Source: Helicobacter sp. (lineage in GTDB: Bacteria > Campylobacterota > Campylobacteria > Campylobacterales > Helicobacteraceae). From it: a stretch of 64,000 nt of DNA. Made by a program: the position numbers and the translations under genes. The stretch spans positions 1 through 64,000 of the forward strand of contig NZ_JAAVGY010000005.1 of assembly GCF_014799995.1 (NCBI RefSeq), given 5' to 3'. Under the pieces are notes generated by a model, which was not told the DNA's origin, did not search any database, and saw nothing but the letters and a program-made list of their open reading frames with translations. This document shows, one piece after another, positions 43,831-53,117 of the stretch; the stretch's first letter is position 1; each line of letters begins with the position of its first letter.

Positions 43831-44404
43831 AGTAAAATGGCTTTTAATTGCGTGTGGATTACAATTTGCTTTGATTGGCACAATGTTTATCAATGCTTAT
43901 TTGCCAATCTATTTCGGCACAGAAGTGAAAGTCATTGTCAAAGGATACGACCCTAGAGATTTACTTGCAGGGAATTTTGTGTGGCTAGATTATGGGGTAA
44001 AACTTAAAAAATCTATGTATGCAGAGATTCCATTCAATGCAGAGGTTTTCGTATGTCTTGAAAAAGCAGATAAAAGAAATTTTATCTTTAAAGAGATTCT
44101 AACTAAACCACCCAAAAATCAACTTTATATCAAAACAAAAGCTCCGAAAAGCGAATTTTCGAGTCTTTCTTTAGGAGGCATAGAAAAATATTTCACCACA
44201 AAAGACAAGGCGCAAGAAATGCAAAGCCTCCTTGCCAAGCCTAACAATCAAGCAATTGTAACCTTGAAAATCTTTAGAGGCAAGGCAAGGATTGTGGATT
44301 TAGAAGTAGAATCTGCCAAAAAATTATCATTGGATAATTTAGACGAAATCTTATCCAATGATAAAACACAAACTATTGAGTTACTGCCACAGCAAGGACA
44401 TTAA
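43823..44404 (+). CDS. GDYXXLXY-family membrane-anchored protein
   Basis: A 193-residue product. One N-terminal membrane helix (LLIACGLQFALIGTMFIN) is followed by the family signature around DPRDLLAGNFVWLDYGV and a mixed alpha/beta domain exposed outside the membrane. It is coupled to the preceding membrane protein. AAGGAG precedes ATG 43823. Its 3' end overlaps a converging gene by 32 bases. The function of the pair is not known. Confidence 0.8.
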   Translation: MLKVKWLLIACGLQFALIGTMFINAYLPIYFGTEVKVIVKGYDPRDLLAGNFVWLDYGVKLKKSMYAEIPFNAEVFVCLEKADKRNFIFKEILTKPPKNQLYIKTKAPKSEFSSLSLGGIEKYFTTKDKAQEMQSLLAKPNNQAIVTLKIFRGKARIVDLEVESAKKLSLDNLDEILSNDKTQTIELLPQQGH

Positions 44405-45110
44405 AGGGATTGCACTCGCCCTCATTCTCCTCTCCACCAAAGGGACGCATATCCAAGACACTTAGGAGTAAGCCCACACTGCCCTTGAAATACTCATTTA
44501 AAAGATTCTCTAAATGCTTGGGTGCAGATGCTATATCCTCATCATTTGGTCTTTGTTTGTAATTATAAACAATTGGAATCTGAAATAAAGCAACTTTAAA
44601 CACCGCACCCTTTGTGTATTTGCTAGTCGCTTTATCTACTCCTGCACTTTTAAGTCTTTTAATTTGAGAAATTGCTTCGTTAATGCGTGTCTCACACGCA
44701 CTATCCAATTTCCATTTAGCATTTTTACCAATATTTAACCATAGCTTTTTAGATTCTATATAAGCCTCAAATTTAAAGCTTTTTTCTGCACACCAAAAAT
44801 CTACACGTCCATTTTTATCTTGTTTTTCAGGCTCTCCTTTAATTTTTGTTTTATACTTGATAGGATTCTCGCTAAAAACATACGGTGTTAGCGAATGCAG
44901 CGCATAACCAATGCTTGCATAGGCGTTTTGCTCCTCAAACATTATTGGAAATAATCCCAAACCCTTTTGCGTTTCAAGATTTACCGCAAATGCCCGCTCG
45001 CAAAATTCTGTAAAAAATGACTTAAACATTCTCCCATTCTTAAAACTATCAGATTTATAATAAGAATCCAATAGCTCAATCTCTGCTTTTTTGGGTAATT
45101 TATAGGGCAT
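44373..45110 (-). CDS. Uncharacterised protein
   Basis: A 245-residue soluble protein starting MPYKLPKKAEIELLDSYYKS. It has KNGRVDFWCAEKSFKFEAYIESK, which looks like a nuclease-type strand (acidic D..E.K), but I do not recognise the family. AGGAAAAAT lies just upstream and the start is one base after the lipoprotein stop, so it belongs to the same operon. The coding end runs 32 bases into the convergent GDYXXLXY gene. Confidence 0.6.
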   Translation of the reverse strand: MPYKLPKKAEIELLDSYYKSDSFKNGRMFKSFFTEFCERAFAVNLETQKGLGLFPIMFEEQNAYASIGYALHSLTPYVFSENPIKYKTKIKGEPEKQDKNGRVDFWCAEKSFKFEAYIESKKLWLNIGKNAKWKLDSACETRINEAISQIKRLKSAGVDKATSKYTKGAVFKVALFQIPIVYNYKQRPNDEDIASAPKHLENLLNEYFKGSVGLLLSVLDMRPFGGEENEGECNPFNVLAVAVTQ

Positions 45111-45111
45111 A

Positions 45112-45672
45112 TTATTTTTCCTGCACAACTTCCGCAATAATATATTCATCACCTTTATCATTGCTAGTAACTTTGTAATGGATAACGGACTTCGAGAATT
45201 TGTCCAATATTTCACGATAAAGCGTGTATTTGGCGACTTCATTCATCTCTATTTCTGGCTCATTGATAATCATTTTCGAATATTCACCTCCTTGTTCATA
45301 TTTTTCATAACTAGTAAGCGCAACATTATAACCCATTAAGCGATAAATGGAAAATTTTTCTAAGGCAAATGCTGCAGCAAGCATAAATCCAACATCGTCA
45401 TTTGCTTTTTTGCGCTCAGATTCAAGCCACTGATTAAATTCATCAACTACTTTAATATTAACTTTTGCTTGGCATACATTAGATTCCTTATCCAATAATA
45501 CCACATCACTTGTATAAATTCCTAATTCTTTGGCAGTTTTTTTATATTCTTGAAGCAATATATCAAGGGCTTGATTTGCCATACCTTTCTCATCACAACT
45601 CGTTGTGCCACAGCCACTAAATAATAAGCCAAATAATAAAATTAAACCAAGTGCTTTACAACTGAAATTCAT
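45112..45672 (-). CDS. Putative lipoprotein
   Basis: A 186-residue protein with a signal peptide ending in the lipobox LFSGC (Cys21). The mature part is helical and charged (FNQWLESERKKANDDVGFML) with no domain I recognise. AAGGAG precedes the ATG. It lies between the TM2 protein (9 bases) and the uncharacterised gene (1 base), in a three-gene operon that looks envelope-related. Confidence 0.75.
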   Translation of the reverse strand: MNFSCKALGLILLFGLLFSGCGTTSCDEKGMANQALDILLQEYKKTAKELGIYTSDVVLLDKESNVCQAKVNIKVVDEFNQWLESERKKANDDVGFMLAAAFALEKFSIYRLMGYNVALTSYEKYEQGGEYSKMIINEPEIEMNEVAKYTLYREILDKFSKSVIHYKVTSNDKGDEYIIAEVVQEK

Positions 45673-45681
45673 AAAATCTCC

Positions 45682-46095
45682 TTAATAGCCTAAAATTGCT
45701 TGACGAATCTTCGTCAAATTATCTTTTGGGATTCCCCTCCAAACCAAAAACAAATCCGTGATTGCCCATATAGTAACAACCAATCCTAATATGCCACCAA
45801 ATCCGGCTATAACTTGACTTCCAAGTGCCCCACCAATGGATAAAACAACAATATAAACACACATAAGGGTTAATTTATAAACCCCCAATCTCTTGTCTCC
45901 TTTATAGAATCTATCCACCCCCAAACCTCCGAGAAAAAGCCCAAGAACAAGTCCAATAAATTTATTTTTCAGAGAAAGAGAATAAAGAGTTGCGATTTTT
46001 TCCTGAGAAAGTGATTTAATCTCCTCTTGTAGTGTATATACAGAATCCGCAGGAATTTTACCTGACCATTGTGATATTAGACTATGTGCGTCCAA
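45682..46095 (-). CDS. TM2-domain membrane protein
   Basis: A 137-residue protein with an N-terminal soluble helix and a TM2 domain: KFIGLVLGLFLGGLGVDRFY, with the GxxGxxRFY signature, two membrane helices, and ITDLFLVWRGI. The start is TTG 46095, chosen because AGGAGG stands five bases before it. Bacterial TM2 proteins are of unknown role. Confidence 0.82.
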   Translation of the reverse strand: MDAHSLISQWSGKIPADSVYTLQEEIKSLSQEKIATLYSLSLKNKFIGLVLGLFLGGLGVDRFYKGDKRLGVYKLTLMCVYIVVLSIGGALGSQVIAGFGGILGLVVTIWAITDLFLVWRGIPKDNLTKIRQAILGY

Positions 46096-46265
46096 TTTGA
46101 CCTCCTAAACTAATTTTATAATCTGGATTTCTACCTTACTTTTATTTAGAGAATAACAAAGTAATAATTACTGATATAATAATAAATTTATGTAATTATT
46201 CCCTTGTTAAAAATTATAAGAAAATTCTATACATTCCTTGAAAAATATGCTTTTAAAGGAATCTT

Positions 46266-46535
46266 ATGCCAAAACAAGAAGACCACTTCCTCCACTCCAA
46301 ACTATCCCAACGCGATATTGCAGGGATTTTACAAATTGACACCAAGACGCTTTATAATTGGAAAAAACACAAGCCAAATCTTTATTGCATTGTAATGCTA
46401 GGATTCAGGTTTAACGAAATGTTAATCTCAAGCAAAAAGTATTATGAGGAACTGCTCGCCATTGAATCCAATATCAAAGAATCCCCACTATTACGAGATG
46501 AAATAATCCGCCATCTCCACAAAACCAATCTATAA
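46266..46535 (+). CDS. Small helix-turn-helix protein
   Basis: An 89-residue protein with LHSKLSQRDIAGILQIDTKT followed by LYNWKKHKPNLY, a helix-turn-helix of the XRE/transposase-repressor type. The rest is helical and charged. AAAGGAAT precedes the ATG. A single gene in AT-rich DNA, possibly a regulator of accessory origin. Family uncertain. Confidence 0.6.
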   Translation: MPKQEDHFLHSKLSQRDIAGILQIDTKTLYNWKKHKPNLYCIVMLGFRFNEMLISSKKYYEELLAIESNIKESPLLRDEIIRHLHKTNL

Positions 46536-46722
46536 ATAATGCAATAAACAACGCAAAAGCTTAAAGATTCCTTTGCTTTATACAATACTAGATTGCTTTG
46601 CCCGCACTTGCAAAAACAAGATGACAATATTCCATTTTGATTAACCTTAAGCTTATATTAATTTAATAATAATAGTCGTAAAATAACCCTTTGCTTTTTC
46701 ACTTTTAATTCAAGGAAAGCCA

Positions 46723-48471
46723 ATGCGCAGCATTATATTACTTCTCGTTTTTGGTGTTTTGGGATATTTGTTTTATGAATCTAGCTCATTTTTGGGAGCG
46801 TGTTCTGGAATCGCCATTTTCTTATATGGTGTAATGTGTCTCAAAAATGGCTTTAGCAACTTCAGCACCTTTATCGAAAGAGTGTTAAAAAAATGGGCAA
46901 ACACCGCGACTAAAAGTTTGATTTTTGGTGCAATTTCTACGATGATTATGCAAAGCAGCGGGCTTGTTTCTGTGCTCGCAATCTCTTTTTTATCCGCTGG
47001 ATTTATCACCTTAGGGCAAGGGATTGGGATAATTTTCGGGGCGAATGTCGGCACAACGATTGTTGCTTGGGTAATTGCGATTGCGGGTGTGAAATTTGAT
47101 ATTTCCTCTATTACGATGCCCTTGCTCGTCTTTGGTGTGATTTTAAACCTCCAAAACTCAAAAACTTCTAAAGCCTTTGGTTCAATTCTCTGTGGCATTG
47201 GATTCTTTTTTCTTGGAATCTCGCTCGTCAAAAGTGGATTCAATGAGCTAAAAGACATTGTAGATATTGCGCAATATGGGCAAATGAGCGGAATCTTGGG
47301 CGTCTCTTTATTTGTTTTTATAGGAATCGTGCTTACCGTGATTATGCAAAGCTCCAATGCAAGCTTGCTTGTGGCAATCACGATTCTAGCCGCAGGACAA
47401 ATGAGCTATGAAAATGCACTAGGTTTTGCGATTGGCTCTAATATCGGTAGCACCGTAATGGCAATTATTGGCTCTATTGGCACAAACATCACAGGCAAAA
47501 GACTTGCTGCGGCGCACTTGCTCTTCAATAGCGTAACGGCACTTGTGGCGGTTGTCTTTTTGCACCAAATGATTTCTGTTGTGCGTCTCTTTTGTGATGC
47601 GGTTGGAATCGCAAGCGATGATTATATCTTGCAGCTCACTGCATTCCACACGCTCTTTAATATCGTAGGCATTGCCTTGATGATGCCTTTCATAGAAAAA
47701 ATGGTTTGGCTTCTTGAAAAATTCATCGTGGATAAAGAAGCGAAAAAATACGAGCCAATCTACCTTAATCATTCTATTGTAGAATACCCCGATACCGCAA
47801 TTGAAGCTCTAAGAAATGAAATGGAACACTTATATGATAACTGCTTTTTAGTCCTCACCTATGCGCTCGGATTTACGCGTAAAGAAATCCATTCCAACAC
47901 GCCTTTCCGCGAGATTATTGCGAAGAAAAAATTGTATAGAAGAGATGTAGATTTTGACAATTTTTATCAAAAGAATATCAAATATCTTTTTGACAAAATG
48001 TTCGACTTCGCGACTATTGCACAAACCTATATCCACGAAAAAGACCAAATGAGCGAAATTGCGCATATCAAAAAGGCAGCGCGTAGGGCAGTAGAGTCTA
48101 TCCACCAATTAAAAATGCTTTACCGCAATCTAAAGGAAGCAACACAAACTTCCAATGAAGCATTAGCAGAGATTTATAATGAAATACGGATTAATTTAGC
48201 CGAAACTCTACGCAGTATTGAAAACCTTGAAACTATTTCAGATGAGAAAGTCCAGCTGATTTTGGCAAGCATTCGTAAGGGCTCTGCACTATTAGACCAA
48301 GCCGATGACAACGCCATTAGCAAGGTAGAAAAACTGATTCTTGATAACAAAATCAGTGCCAATAATGCCTCTTCTATCCTTAATGATATTGACACTGCCA
48401 ATAAAGTCAGTAAAGACTTGCTTGTGATGACACAACATCTTTATGCCGCCTATCACGATGAGGAATCATAA
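46723..48471 (+). CDS. Na/Pi cotransporter family protein with PhoU-like tail
   Basis: A 582-residue protein. Two inverted NptA repeats carry the QSS motifs (TMIMQSSGLVSVLAISFLSA and TVIMQSSNASLLVAITILAA), typical of SLC34/NptA sodium-phosphate transport. The C-terminal 250 residues form PhoU-like helices (AARRAVESIHQLKMLYRNLK), as in YjbB. It would move phosphate, probably outward, or sense it. CAAGGAAAG precedes the ATG. Confidence 0.92.
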   Translation: MRSIILLLVFGVLGYLFYESSSFLGACSGIAIFLYGVMCLKNGFSNFSTFIERVLKKWANTATKSLIFGAISTMIMQSSGLVSVLAISFLSAGFITLGQGIGIIFGANVGTTIVAWVIAIAGVKFDISSITMPLLVFGVILNLQNSKTSKAFGSILCGIGFFFLGISLVKSGFNELKDIVDIAQYGQMSGILGVSLFVFIGIVLTVIMQSSNASLLVAITILAAGQMSYENALGFAIGSNIGSTVMAIIGSIGTNITGKRLAAAHLLFNSVTALVAVVFLHQMISVVRLFCDAVGIASDDYILQLTAFHTLFNIVGIALMMPFIEKMVWLLEKFIVDKEAKKYEPIYLNHSIVEYPDTAIEALRNEMEHLYDNCFLVLTYALGFTRKEIHSNTPFREIIAKKKLYRRDVDFDNFYQKNIKYLFDKMFDFATIAQTYIHEKDQMSEIAHIKKAARRAVESIHQLKMLYRNLKEATQTSNEALAEIYNEIRINLAETLRSIENLETISDEKVQLILASIRKGSALLDQADDNAISKVEKLILDNKISANNASSILNDIDTANKVSKDLLVMTQHLYAAYHDEES

Positions 48472-48479
48472 TTTCTTAT

Positions 48480-48550
48480 CGTGATTGCTCAAACTCGCTG
48501 ACGAATCCAACTTCATAATGACAAACTTCGTCTTTGCGAGAATCATAAAT
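48480..48550. repeat. Dispersed-repeat remnant at a convergent gene end
   Basis: Short related pieces (CTCGCTGACGAATCC, CTTCGTCTTTGCGAG) fill the 102-base gap between the Na/Pi gene and the transglutaminase-like gene. They resemble the element at 37772 and 60785. Confidence 0.4.
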
Positions 48551-48573
48551 GATTCACAAACTATTGCAATTAT

Positions 48574-49419
48574 TTACACAAATTGATAACGCGTATCTTT
48601 TCGTATGTCATAGAGTTCAATCTTTTGCCCATTGTTTATTTGATTAAAATACAAAATCGGGGGCACAAAAGGATAGAATCCCATAAACATAAACCATTCC
48701 TTATTATATTTAAAAGTCGTGTGGTGGTTGGCATCAATTTGAGTTTGGATAAACTGCTCGTATCCTTGGCTTTTATCCACCCAAAATTCATTGGAATAAA
48801 AGCTCAAAATCTTGCGCTTGCAATAAGGATTCTTAATGATTTCTTGCACTCCAATATCAAAATACATATTAAAAGTTGGGTCTAAAATCTGCCATTTCTC
48901 ATTGATAAACACCTCACAAAATCCGTGCGCCCAACCAAAAATATCGCTATAACTGATTACTCTAGCCTCTATTCCAAAATTTTCCAATAACATACAAAGC
49001 GCATAGGACTTCTGCCCACAATGTCCATATTGCAATTTGATAAAATATTCTATCAGCGTTGCAAACTGCACACTTTCTTTCAATTCTCTTGGAGTGTAAT
49101 GCTTGCTCTTGTGTATAAAGACATTGAGATAAAAGCAAAAGGCTAGCTGCTTTGGGATTCCGCGCACATTGAGTTCTCTCTCTATGCTTTTTTGCCTTTT
49201 TTCAAAATCGCCTTGCAAAGATACAAACAATTCTTGCAGGCACTGATTGGCTTCTCTTGCCTTTAAAGGCTTATTTTCTGGGGGGGGGGGGCACAATAAG
49301 GCATTCTTAAAAATTGCCTTATTAATGTCAATTTTTAGCGGGAAATATTCTTGCACATCAAAAGGTCTAATGCAAGAAGAAGTGTAGCTATATTGTCTTT
49401 TTGTGTCAATTTGATACAT
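48574..49419 (-). CDS. Transglutaminase-like cysteine protease-fold protein with C12 tract (frame on)
   Basis: A 281-residue protein. The transglutaminase-like triad is Cys in YGHCGQKSYALCML, His in GWAHGFCEVF and Asp in ILDPTFNMYF. Such domains act as peptidases or acyl-transfer enzymes, sometimes on surface glycans or peptides. Near residue 45 the coding strand has 12 C (49291-49280), read as Cys-Pro-Pro-Pro-Pro; gain or loss of one base would stop translation. It is coupled by one base to the nucleotide-sugar dehydrogenase gene. The gene is open in this copy. Confidence 0.85.
   Translation of the reverse strand: MYQIDTKRQYSYTSSCIRPFDVQEYFPLKIDINKAIFKNALLCPPPPENKPLKAREANQCLQELFVSLQGDFEKRQKSIERELNVRGIPKQLAFCFYLNVFIHKSKHYTPRELKESVQFATLIEYFIKLQYGHCGQKSYALCMLLENFGIEARVISYSDIFGWAHGFCEVFINEKWQILDPTFNMYFDIGVQEIIKNPYCKRKILSFYSNEFWVDKSQGYEQFIQTQIDANHHTTFKYNKEWFMFMGFYPFVPPILYFNQINNGQKIELYDIRKDTRYQFV
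49280..49291. repeat. G12/C12 contingency tract
   Basis: Twelve G on the plus strand inside the transglutaminase-like coding region. Tracts of this kind are the classic phase-variation switches of Helicobacter and Campylobacter. Confidence 0.95.
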
Positions 49420-50672
49420 TAAAGCCTACCGCTCACCTGTTCTTTTGGTAAAATACCCTTTAAATCATAGACAACAACTTCACCCCGATGACTAAAGTCT
49501 AATGTTTTAAATTCATTGTGTGCCACTGCGATAATCACAGCTTGATAGTCGTGCAATCTAAAGTTTTCCATTTCTTGCAATATCAAACCATATTCCTTTT
49601 GGACTTCCTCTGCACTTGCCCACGAGTCATAAATATCCACCTTGCATTCAAAATCTTGCAATTCTCTAATTACATCTACCACGCGAGAATTACGAATATC
49701 TGGACAATTTTCTTTAAAAGTGATTCCAAGAATAGCAACTTTGCTACCAATGATTTGATGCTTGTTTTTAATCATCAGTTTAATGACCCTTTCTGCAACG
49801 ACAATTCCCATATTATCATTAATATGTCGTCCTGCTAGAATCACTTGAGAATGGTAACCTAGAGATTCTGCTTTGTGCGTAAGGTAATAAGGATCTACAC
49901 CGATACAATGCCCCCCAACAAGACCCGGACGAAAGGGTAAAAAGTTCCATTTGCTTCCCGCTGCTTCCAACACTTCTAAGGTATCAATGCCCAAACGTTC
50001 AAAAATTAACGCAAGTTCATTGACAAAAGCAATGTTAATATCTCGTTGTGAATTTTCAATTACTTTTGCCGCTTCCGCGACTTTAATGCTTGGGGCTTTA
50101 TGCGTACCTGCTGTAATAATACTTGCATAAAGCGCATTGATTTCCTCTGCTATTTGAGGTGTAGAACCACTCGTTACCTTTTTGATATTAGGCAAACGGT
50201 GCGTTTTATCACCAGGATTGATACGTTCTGGTGAATATCCGCAGAAAAAATCCACATTGAATTTCAAGCCACTCTCACGTTCCAAAATCGGCACACAATC
50301 CTCTTCTGTGCAGCCGGGATAAACCGTGCTTTCATAGATGACAATATCACCCTTTTTAAGTACTTTTCCTACACTACTAGAGGCTTTTTGAAGTGGTGTC
50401 AAATCAGGCTTGTTATAATGATCAATCGGGGTTGGCACGGTAACAATAAAAATCTGCGCCTCCTTTAAATCTTCCAAATTTGTCGTAAAATATAAATTTG
50501 TAGCACTTTTCAGCTCTGCTTCTTCTACTTCTAATGTGCGGTCATAACCACTCTTTAATTCTTCAATTCGTGTTTGAAAAATATCAAATCCTAGCACCTT
50601 ATAAGTCTTGCCAAATTCCACCGCTAAAGGCAACCCAACATATCCAAGTCCAATGATAGCAAGAATTTTCAT
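49419..50672 (-). CDS. UDP-sugar 6-dehydrogenase (TviB/WecC type)
   Basis: A 417-residue nucleotide-sugar dehydrogenase. It has the NAD motif IIGLGYVGLPLAVEF, VPTPIDHYNKPDL, the catalytic Cys in GLVGGHCIGVDPYYL, and a C-terminal substrate domain (GITFKENCPDIRNSRVVDVI). The closest type is Vi-antigen TviB, which oxidises UDP-GlcNAc/GalNAc to the uronic acid for capsule or O-antigen. Related enzymes act on UDP-Glc. AAGGGAG precedes the ATG. Its stop shares one base with the start of the transglutaminase-like gene, linking surface polysaccharide synthesis and the phase-variable protein. Confidence 0.92.
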   Translation of the reverse strand: MKILAIIGLGYVGLPLAVEFGKTYKVLGFDIFQTRIEELKSGYDRTLEVEEAELKSATNLYFTTNLEDLKEAQIFIVTVPTPIDHYNKPDLTPLQKASSSVGKVLKKGDIVIYESTVYPGCTEEDCVPILERESGLKFNVDFFCGYSPERINPGDKTHRLPNIKKVTSGSTPQIAEEINALYASIITAGTHKAPSIKVAEAAKVIENSQRDINIAFVNELALIFERLGIDTLEVLEAAGSKWNFLPFRPGLVGGHCIGVDPYYLTHKAESLGYHSQVILAGRHINDNMGIVVAERVIKLMIKNKHQIIGSKVAILGITFKENCPDIRNSRVVDVIRELQDFECKVDIYDSWASAEEVQKEYGLILQEMENFRLHDYQAVIIAVAHNEFKTLDFSHRGEVVVYDLKGILPKEQVSGRL

Positions 50673-50754
50673 CTTCTCCCTTTTTTCTGCAATCTTTGCG
50701 TAATTTTACTTACTTTTTCTAAAGATATTCTAATTTGCGATTTCACTTTTACGT

Positions 50755-51987
50755 CTAATTAATAAAATCTGACTTTTTAATGCCAAATTCCATTTTAAAG
50801 GGCAAAACCTTTAATGGCTCACCTTCTGCAATAGAATCGCGTGATGCGTCAAACACAACTAGCGCATTGCTTAAAGCCATTGGAGTAACTTCACTAGAAC
50901 CATACTTTCCTTTTTTGACAAAATACACACAATCCTCTTGCATAAACCCAAGCAAAGCCTCCGTACGTTTCTTGCGCGTAAGATTCTGCGCAGATTTGAA
51001 CAACAGAAATTGAGGATAATAAGCCCTTGCCCCACTTAATTGATACAAAAATGGCACGATAAGCAAACGCAATAAAACTGCTCCGGCTAAAGGATTTCCC
51101 GGTAATGCAACAATGAATTTAGAATCCAATTTTGCAACCATTATGGGCTTTCCCGGCTTGATTTGCACACCCTCTAACACCATTTGTGCGCCACATCTCT
51201 TTAAAGCCTCTCGCATAAAATCCGCTTCGCCTTTACTTGCCCCACCACTTGTAAAAATCACATCACTTTGAGACTCCAATGCTGCCTTGATAGAATCGCA
51301 ATCATCTTTTAAGATTCCGCCATAATGACTTTCAAAGCCATAGCTCTTGAGGATTGCGGCAATCATCGTGGCATTAGAATTGTAAATGTGATGAGAATCT
51401 GCCTGCTCCCATATTTCCTTTAGCTCATCACCACTTGCAAACACACTAATCCTTAAAGGCGCAAAAACCTTGATATAACTAATGCCCTGCGTAGCAAGCA
51501 AAGTAAGAGAATCTGCATTTAAATTTGAACCTTTTTCTAAAAGCAAAGAATCTTGCGCGACTTCTTCACCACACTTGCGAATATTCGCACCCTGCTTTAA
51601 AGTATGTGGTGCATAGATTTGAGTTGTGTTTCCAAATCCTCCCTCAACTTCCTCAAAAGGCACAACACAATCTGCACCACTAGGAACTTTCGCACCTGTC
51701 ATAATCTTCGCACATTCTAAATTCTCTAAAGCTACTTGCGTGCAATCGCCTGCAAAAATGCTTGTTTTAATATGCAAGGTCCTTCCTGCATCACTCGCCT
51801 TTAACGCGTAGCCGTCCATTGCAGAATTATCAAAACAAGGCAATGCCTTTTGAGCATAGACTGCCTCTGCCAAAACTCTATCCTGTGCATTTAAAAGTGG
51901 TACAATCTCTGCCTGCCGATAGAATCCTTGCGCTGCATTCTGTAAAGATTCTATGGCTTCCCTTAAACTCTGTGCTTTATCTCCCAT
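50755..51987 (-). CDS. moeA: Molybdopterin molybdenumtransferase
   Basis: A 410-residue MoeA. The N-terminal domain has LPCFDNSAMDGYAL. The MogA-like domain has the conserved TSGGASKGEADFM, and PGKPI and ALPGNPLAGAVLLRL follow. It inserts molybdate into adenylated molybdopterin in the cytosol. It lies 29 bases after the desulfurase-like gene on the selA-selB strand. Selenocysteine and molybdenum come together in formate dehydrogenase, which explains the grouping. AAGGAAG precedes the ATG. Confidence 0.95.
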   Translation of the reverse strand: MGDKAQSLREAIESLQNAAQGFYRQAEIVPLLNAQDRVLAEAVYAQKALPCFDNSAMDGYALKASDAGRTLHIKTSIFAGDCTQVALENLECAKIMTGAKVPSGADCVVPFEEVEGGFGNTTQIYAPHTLKQGANIRKCGEEVAQDSLLLEKGSNLNADSLTLLATQGISYIKVFAPLRISVFASGDELKEIWEQADSHHIYNSNATMIAAILKSYGFESHYGGILKDDCDSIKAALESQSDVIFTSGGASKGEADFMREALKRCGAQMVLEGVQIKPGKPIMVAKLDSKFIVALPGNPLAGAVLLRLLIVPFLYQLSGARAYYPQFLLFKSAQNLTRKKRTEALLGFMQEDCVYFVKKGKYGSSEVTPMALSNALVVFDASRDSIAEGEPLKVLPFKMEFGIKKSDFIN

Positions 51988-52016
51988 TATTTTACTTCCT
52001 TGAAAGAAAATTTTGT

Positions 52017-53117
52017 TTAATGCTCTAAATTTCTTAGCTGCAAATATCTCTTTGCAATTTTTTGGGCAATTTCTGGAATCAGACTTGAAGAAATATCTAA
52101 AAAACTAAGGCTCAATAATTCTCTCGCTTGCGCCTCGCTATATCCCATTTCACGTAGCACGAAAGAAGGACGCGCAAAACCAAAGAGACATTCTTGCCCA
52201 TTAATTACACCAATATCGTCAAAAAGCAAGCTTTGAATCAGATTCCGCGCCTTGATTCCTTTAAGTCCCAAAGCTAAAGTATTTGGCGGCGTTTGATAAA
52301 ACAAATAGCAACTCTCCCTCATTCCCATTTTCTCCAAATTAATGCACAAAGCGTCAAAGAAAATGCGCGCCAAATCGATTGGAATCTCGTTTGTCGCAGA
52401 TTTTGCATTAGAGTTTTTAAGCATAATGGCTTGTCGGAAAGTCTCATAAAGACGTGGAATCTCCAAAAAATTATTGGAAACGCCATAAACGCCCCAATAC
52501 TCATTAGAAGCGAAAATGCCAAAAGGGCGCATAATTCCTAAATTTTCTCCATTAAGCAGCATAATATCCGCTTGAGGCAGGGGCAGATTTAATGCAAGAG
52601 CATAGCTAATATCTACAACTTTGATAACATTTTGGGGCAAGGATTCTATTGCATTAAGCGTCAAAATATCCTCGTTTAAAACGGGCACAATAAAACAATT
52701 TGCCCCCCAATTCAGTGCGGCATTAATGGAATCTTGGCTAATGCTTCCACTCGTAAAATCTGGCAAAAGAGGAAAAATATTTTCTCTGTATTGTAAAGGC
52801 AACTCCCAATAAGCACAATAAAGCATATCGTGGGACGAAAGTGCAAGGGCAATTTTCCAATTTGCACTACAAAGATTTGTGAGCAAACAATAAAAAGATT
52901 CCAAGTTAAAACTAAAAGGACGCGAAAACTTTTTCCCCAAAAGCTCGCAGAGTGCTGCTTTTTCTTTAAAAATCTCTTGAGATTGCACAGGAAAGATAGA
53001 TTGATAATTTGCCGTTTTAATGTCTATTAAATACTGGTTTAGCTCTTTGTTTAGAGGTGGATTCTGTAATCTATCAAGCATTAGATAATCCGAGCTATTT
53101 AAAGGTGCGTCTGCCAT
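52017..53117 (-). CDS. Cysteine-desulfurase-like protein without the PLP lysine
   Basis: 366 residues with the class-V aminotransferase fold. VVDISYALALNLPLPQADI gives the PLP-ring Asp (169) and the ADxxxxSxHK region, but here it reads LLNGENLG, so the Schiff-base lysine is Asn192 and the preceding His is Glu. The C-terminal NGQECLFGFARPSFVLREMG matches the persulfide loop of NifS/IscS, with Cys310 kept and the downstream PSxVLxxMG motif intact. The expected property is carrying sulfur or selenium on Cys310 without PLP catalysis. It overlaps the end of selB by 23 bases and precedes moeA. The ribosome site is weak, consistent with coupling. Confidence 0.75.
   Translation of the reverse strand: MADAPLNSSDYLMLDRLQNPPLNKELNQYLIDIKTANYQSIFPVQSQEIFKEKAALCELLGKKFSRPFSFNLESFYCLLTNLCSANWKIALALSSHDMLYCAYWELPLQYRENIFPLLPDFTSGSISQDSINAALNWGANCFIVPVLNEDILTLNAIESLPQNVIKVVDISYALALNLPLPQADIMLLNGENLGIMRPFGIFASNEYWGVYGVSNNFLEIPRLYETFRQAIMLKNSNAKSATNEIPIDLARIFFDALCINLEKMGMRESCYLFYQTPPNTLALGLKGIKARNLIQSLLFDDIGVINGQECLFGFARPSFVLREMGYSEAQARELLSLSFLDISSSLIPEIAQKIAKRYLQLRNLEH

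Noticed and set aside
46773..47381. 202-codon minus-strand frame
   Set aside because: It is antisense to the Na/Pi cotransporter, caused by its hydrophobic codon pattern.
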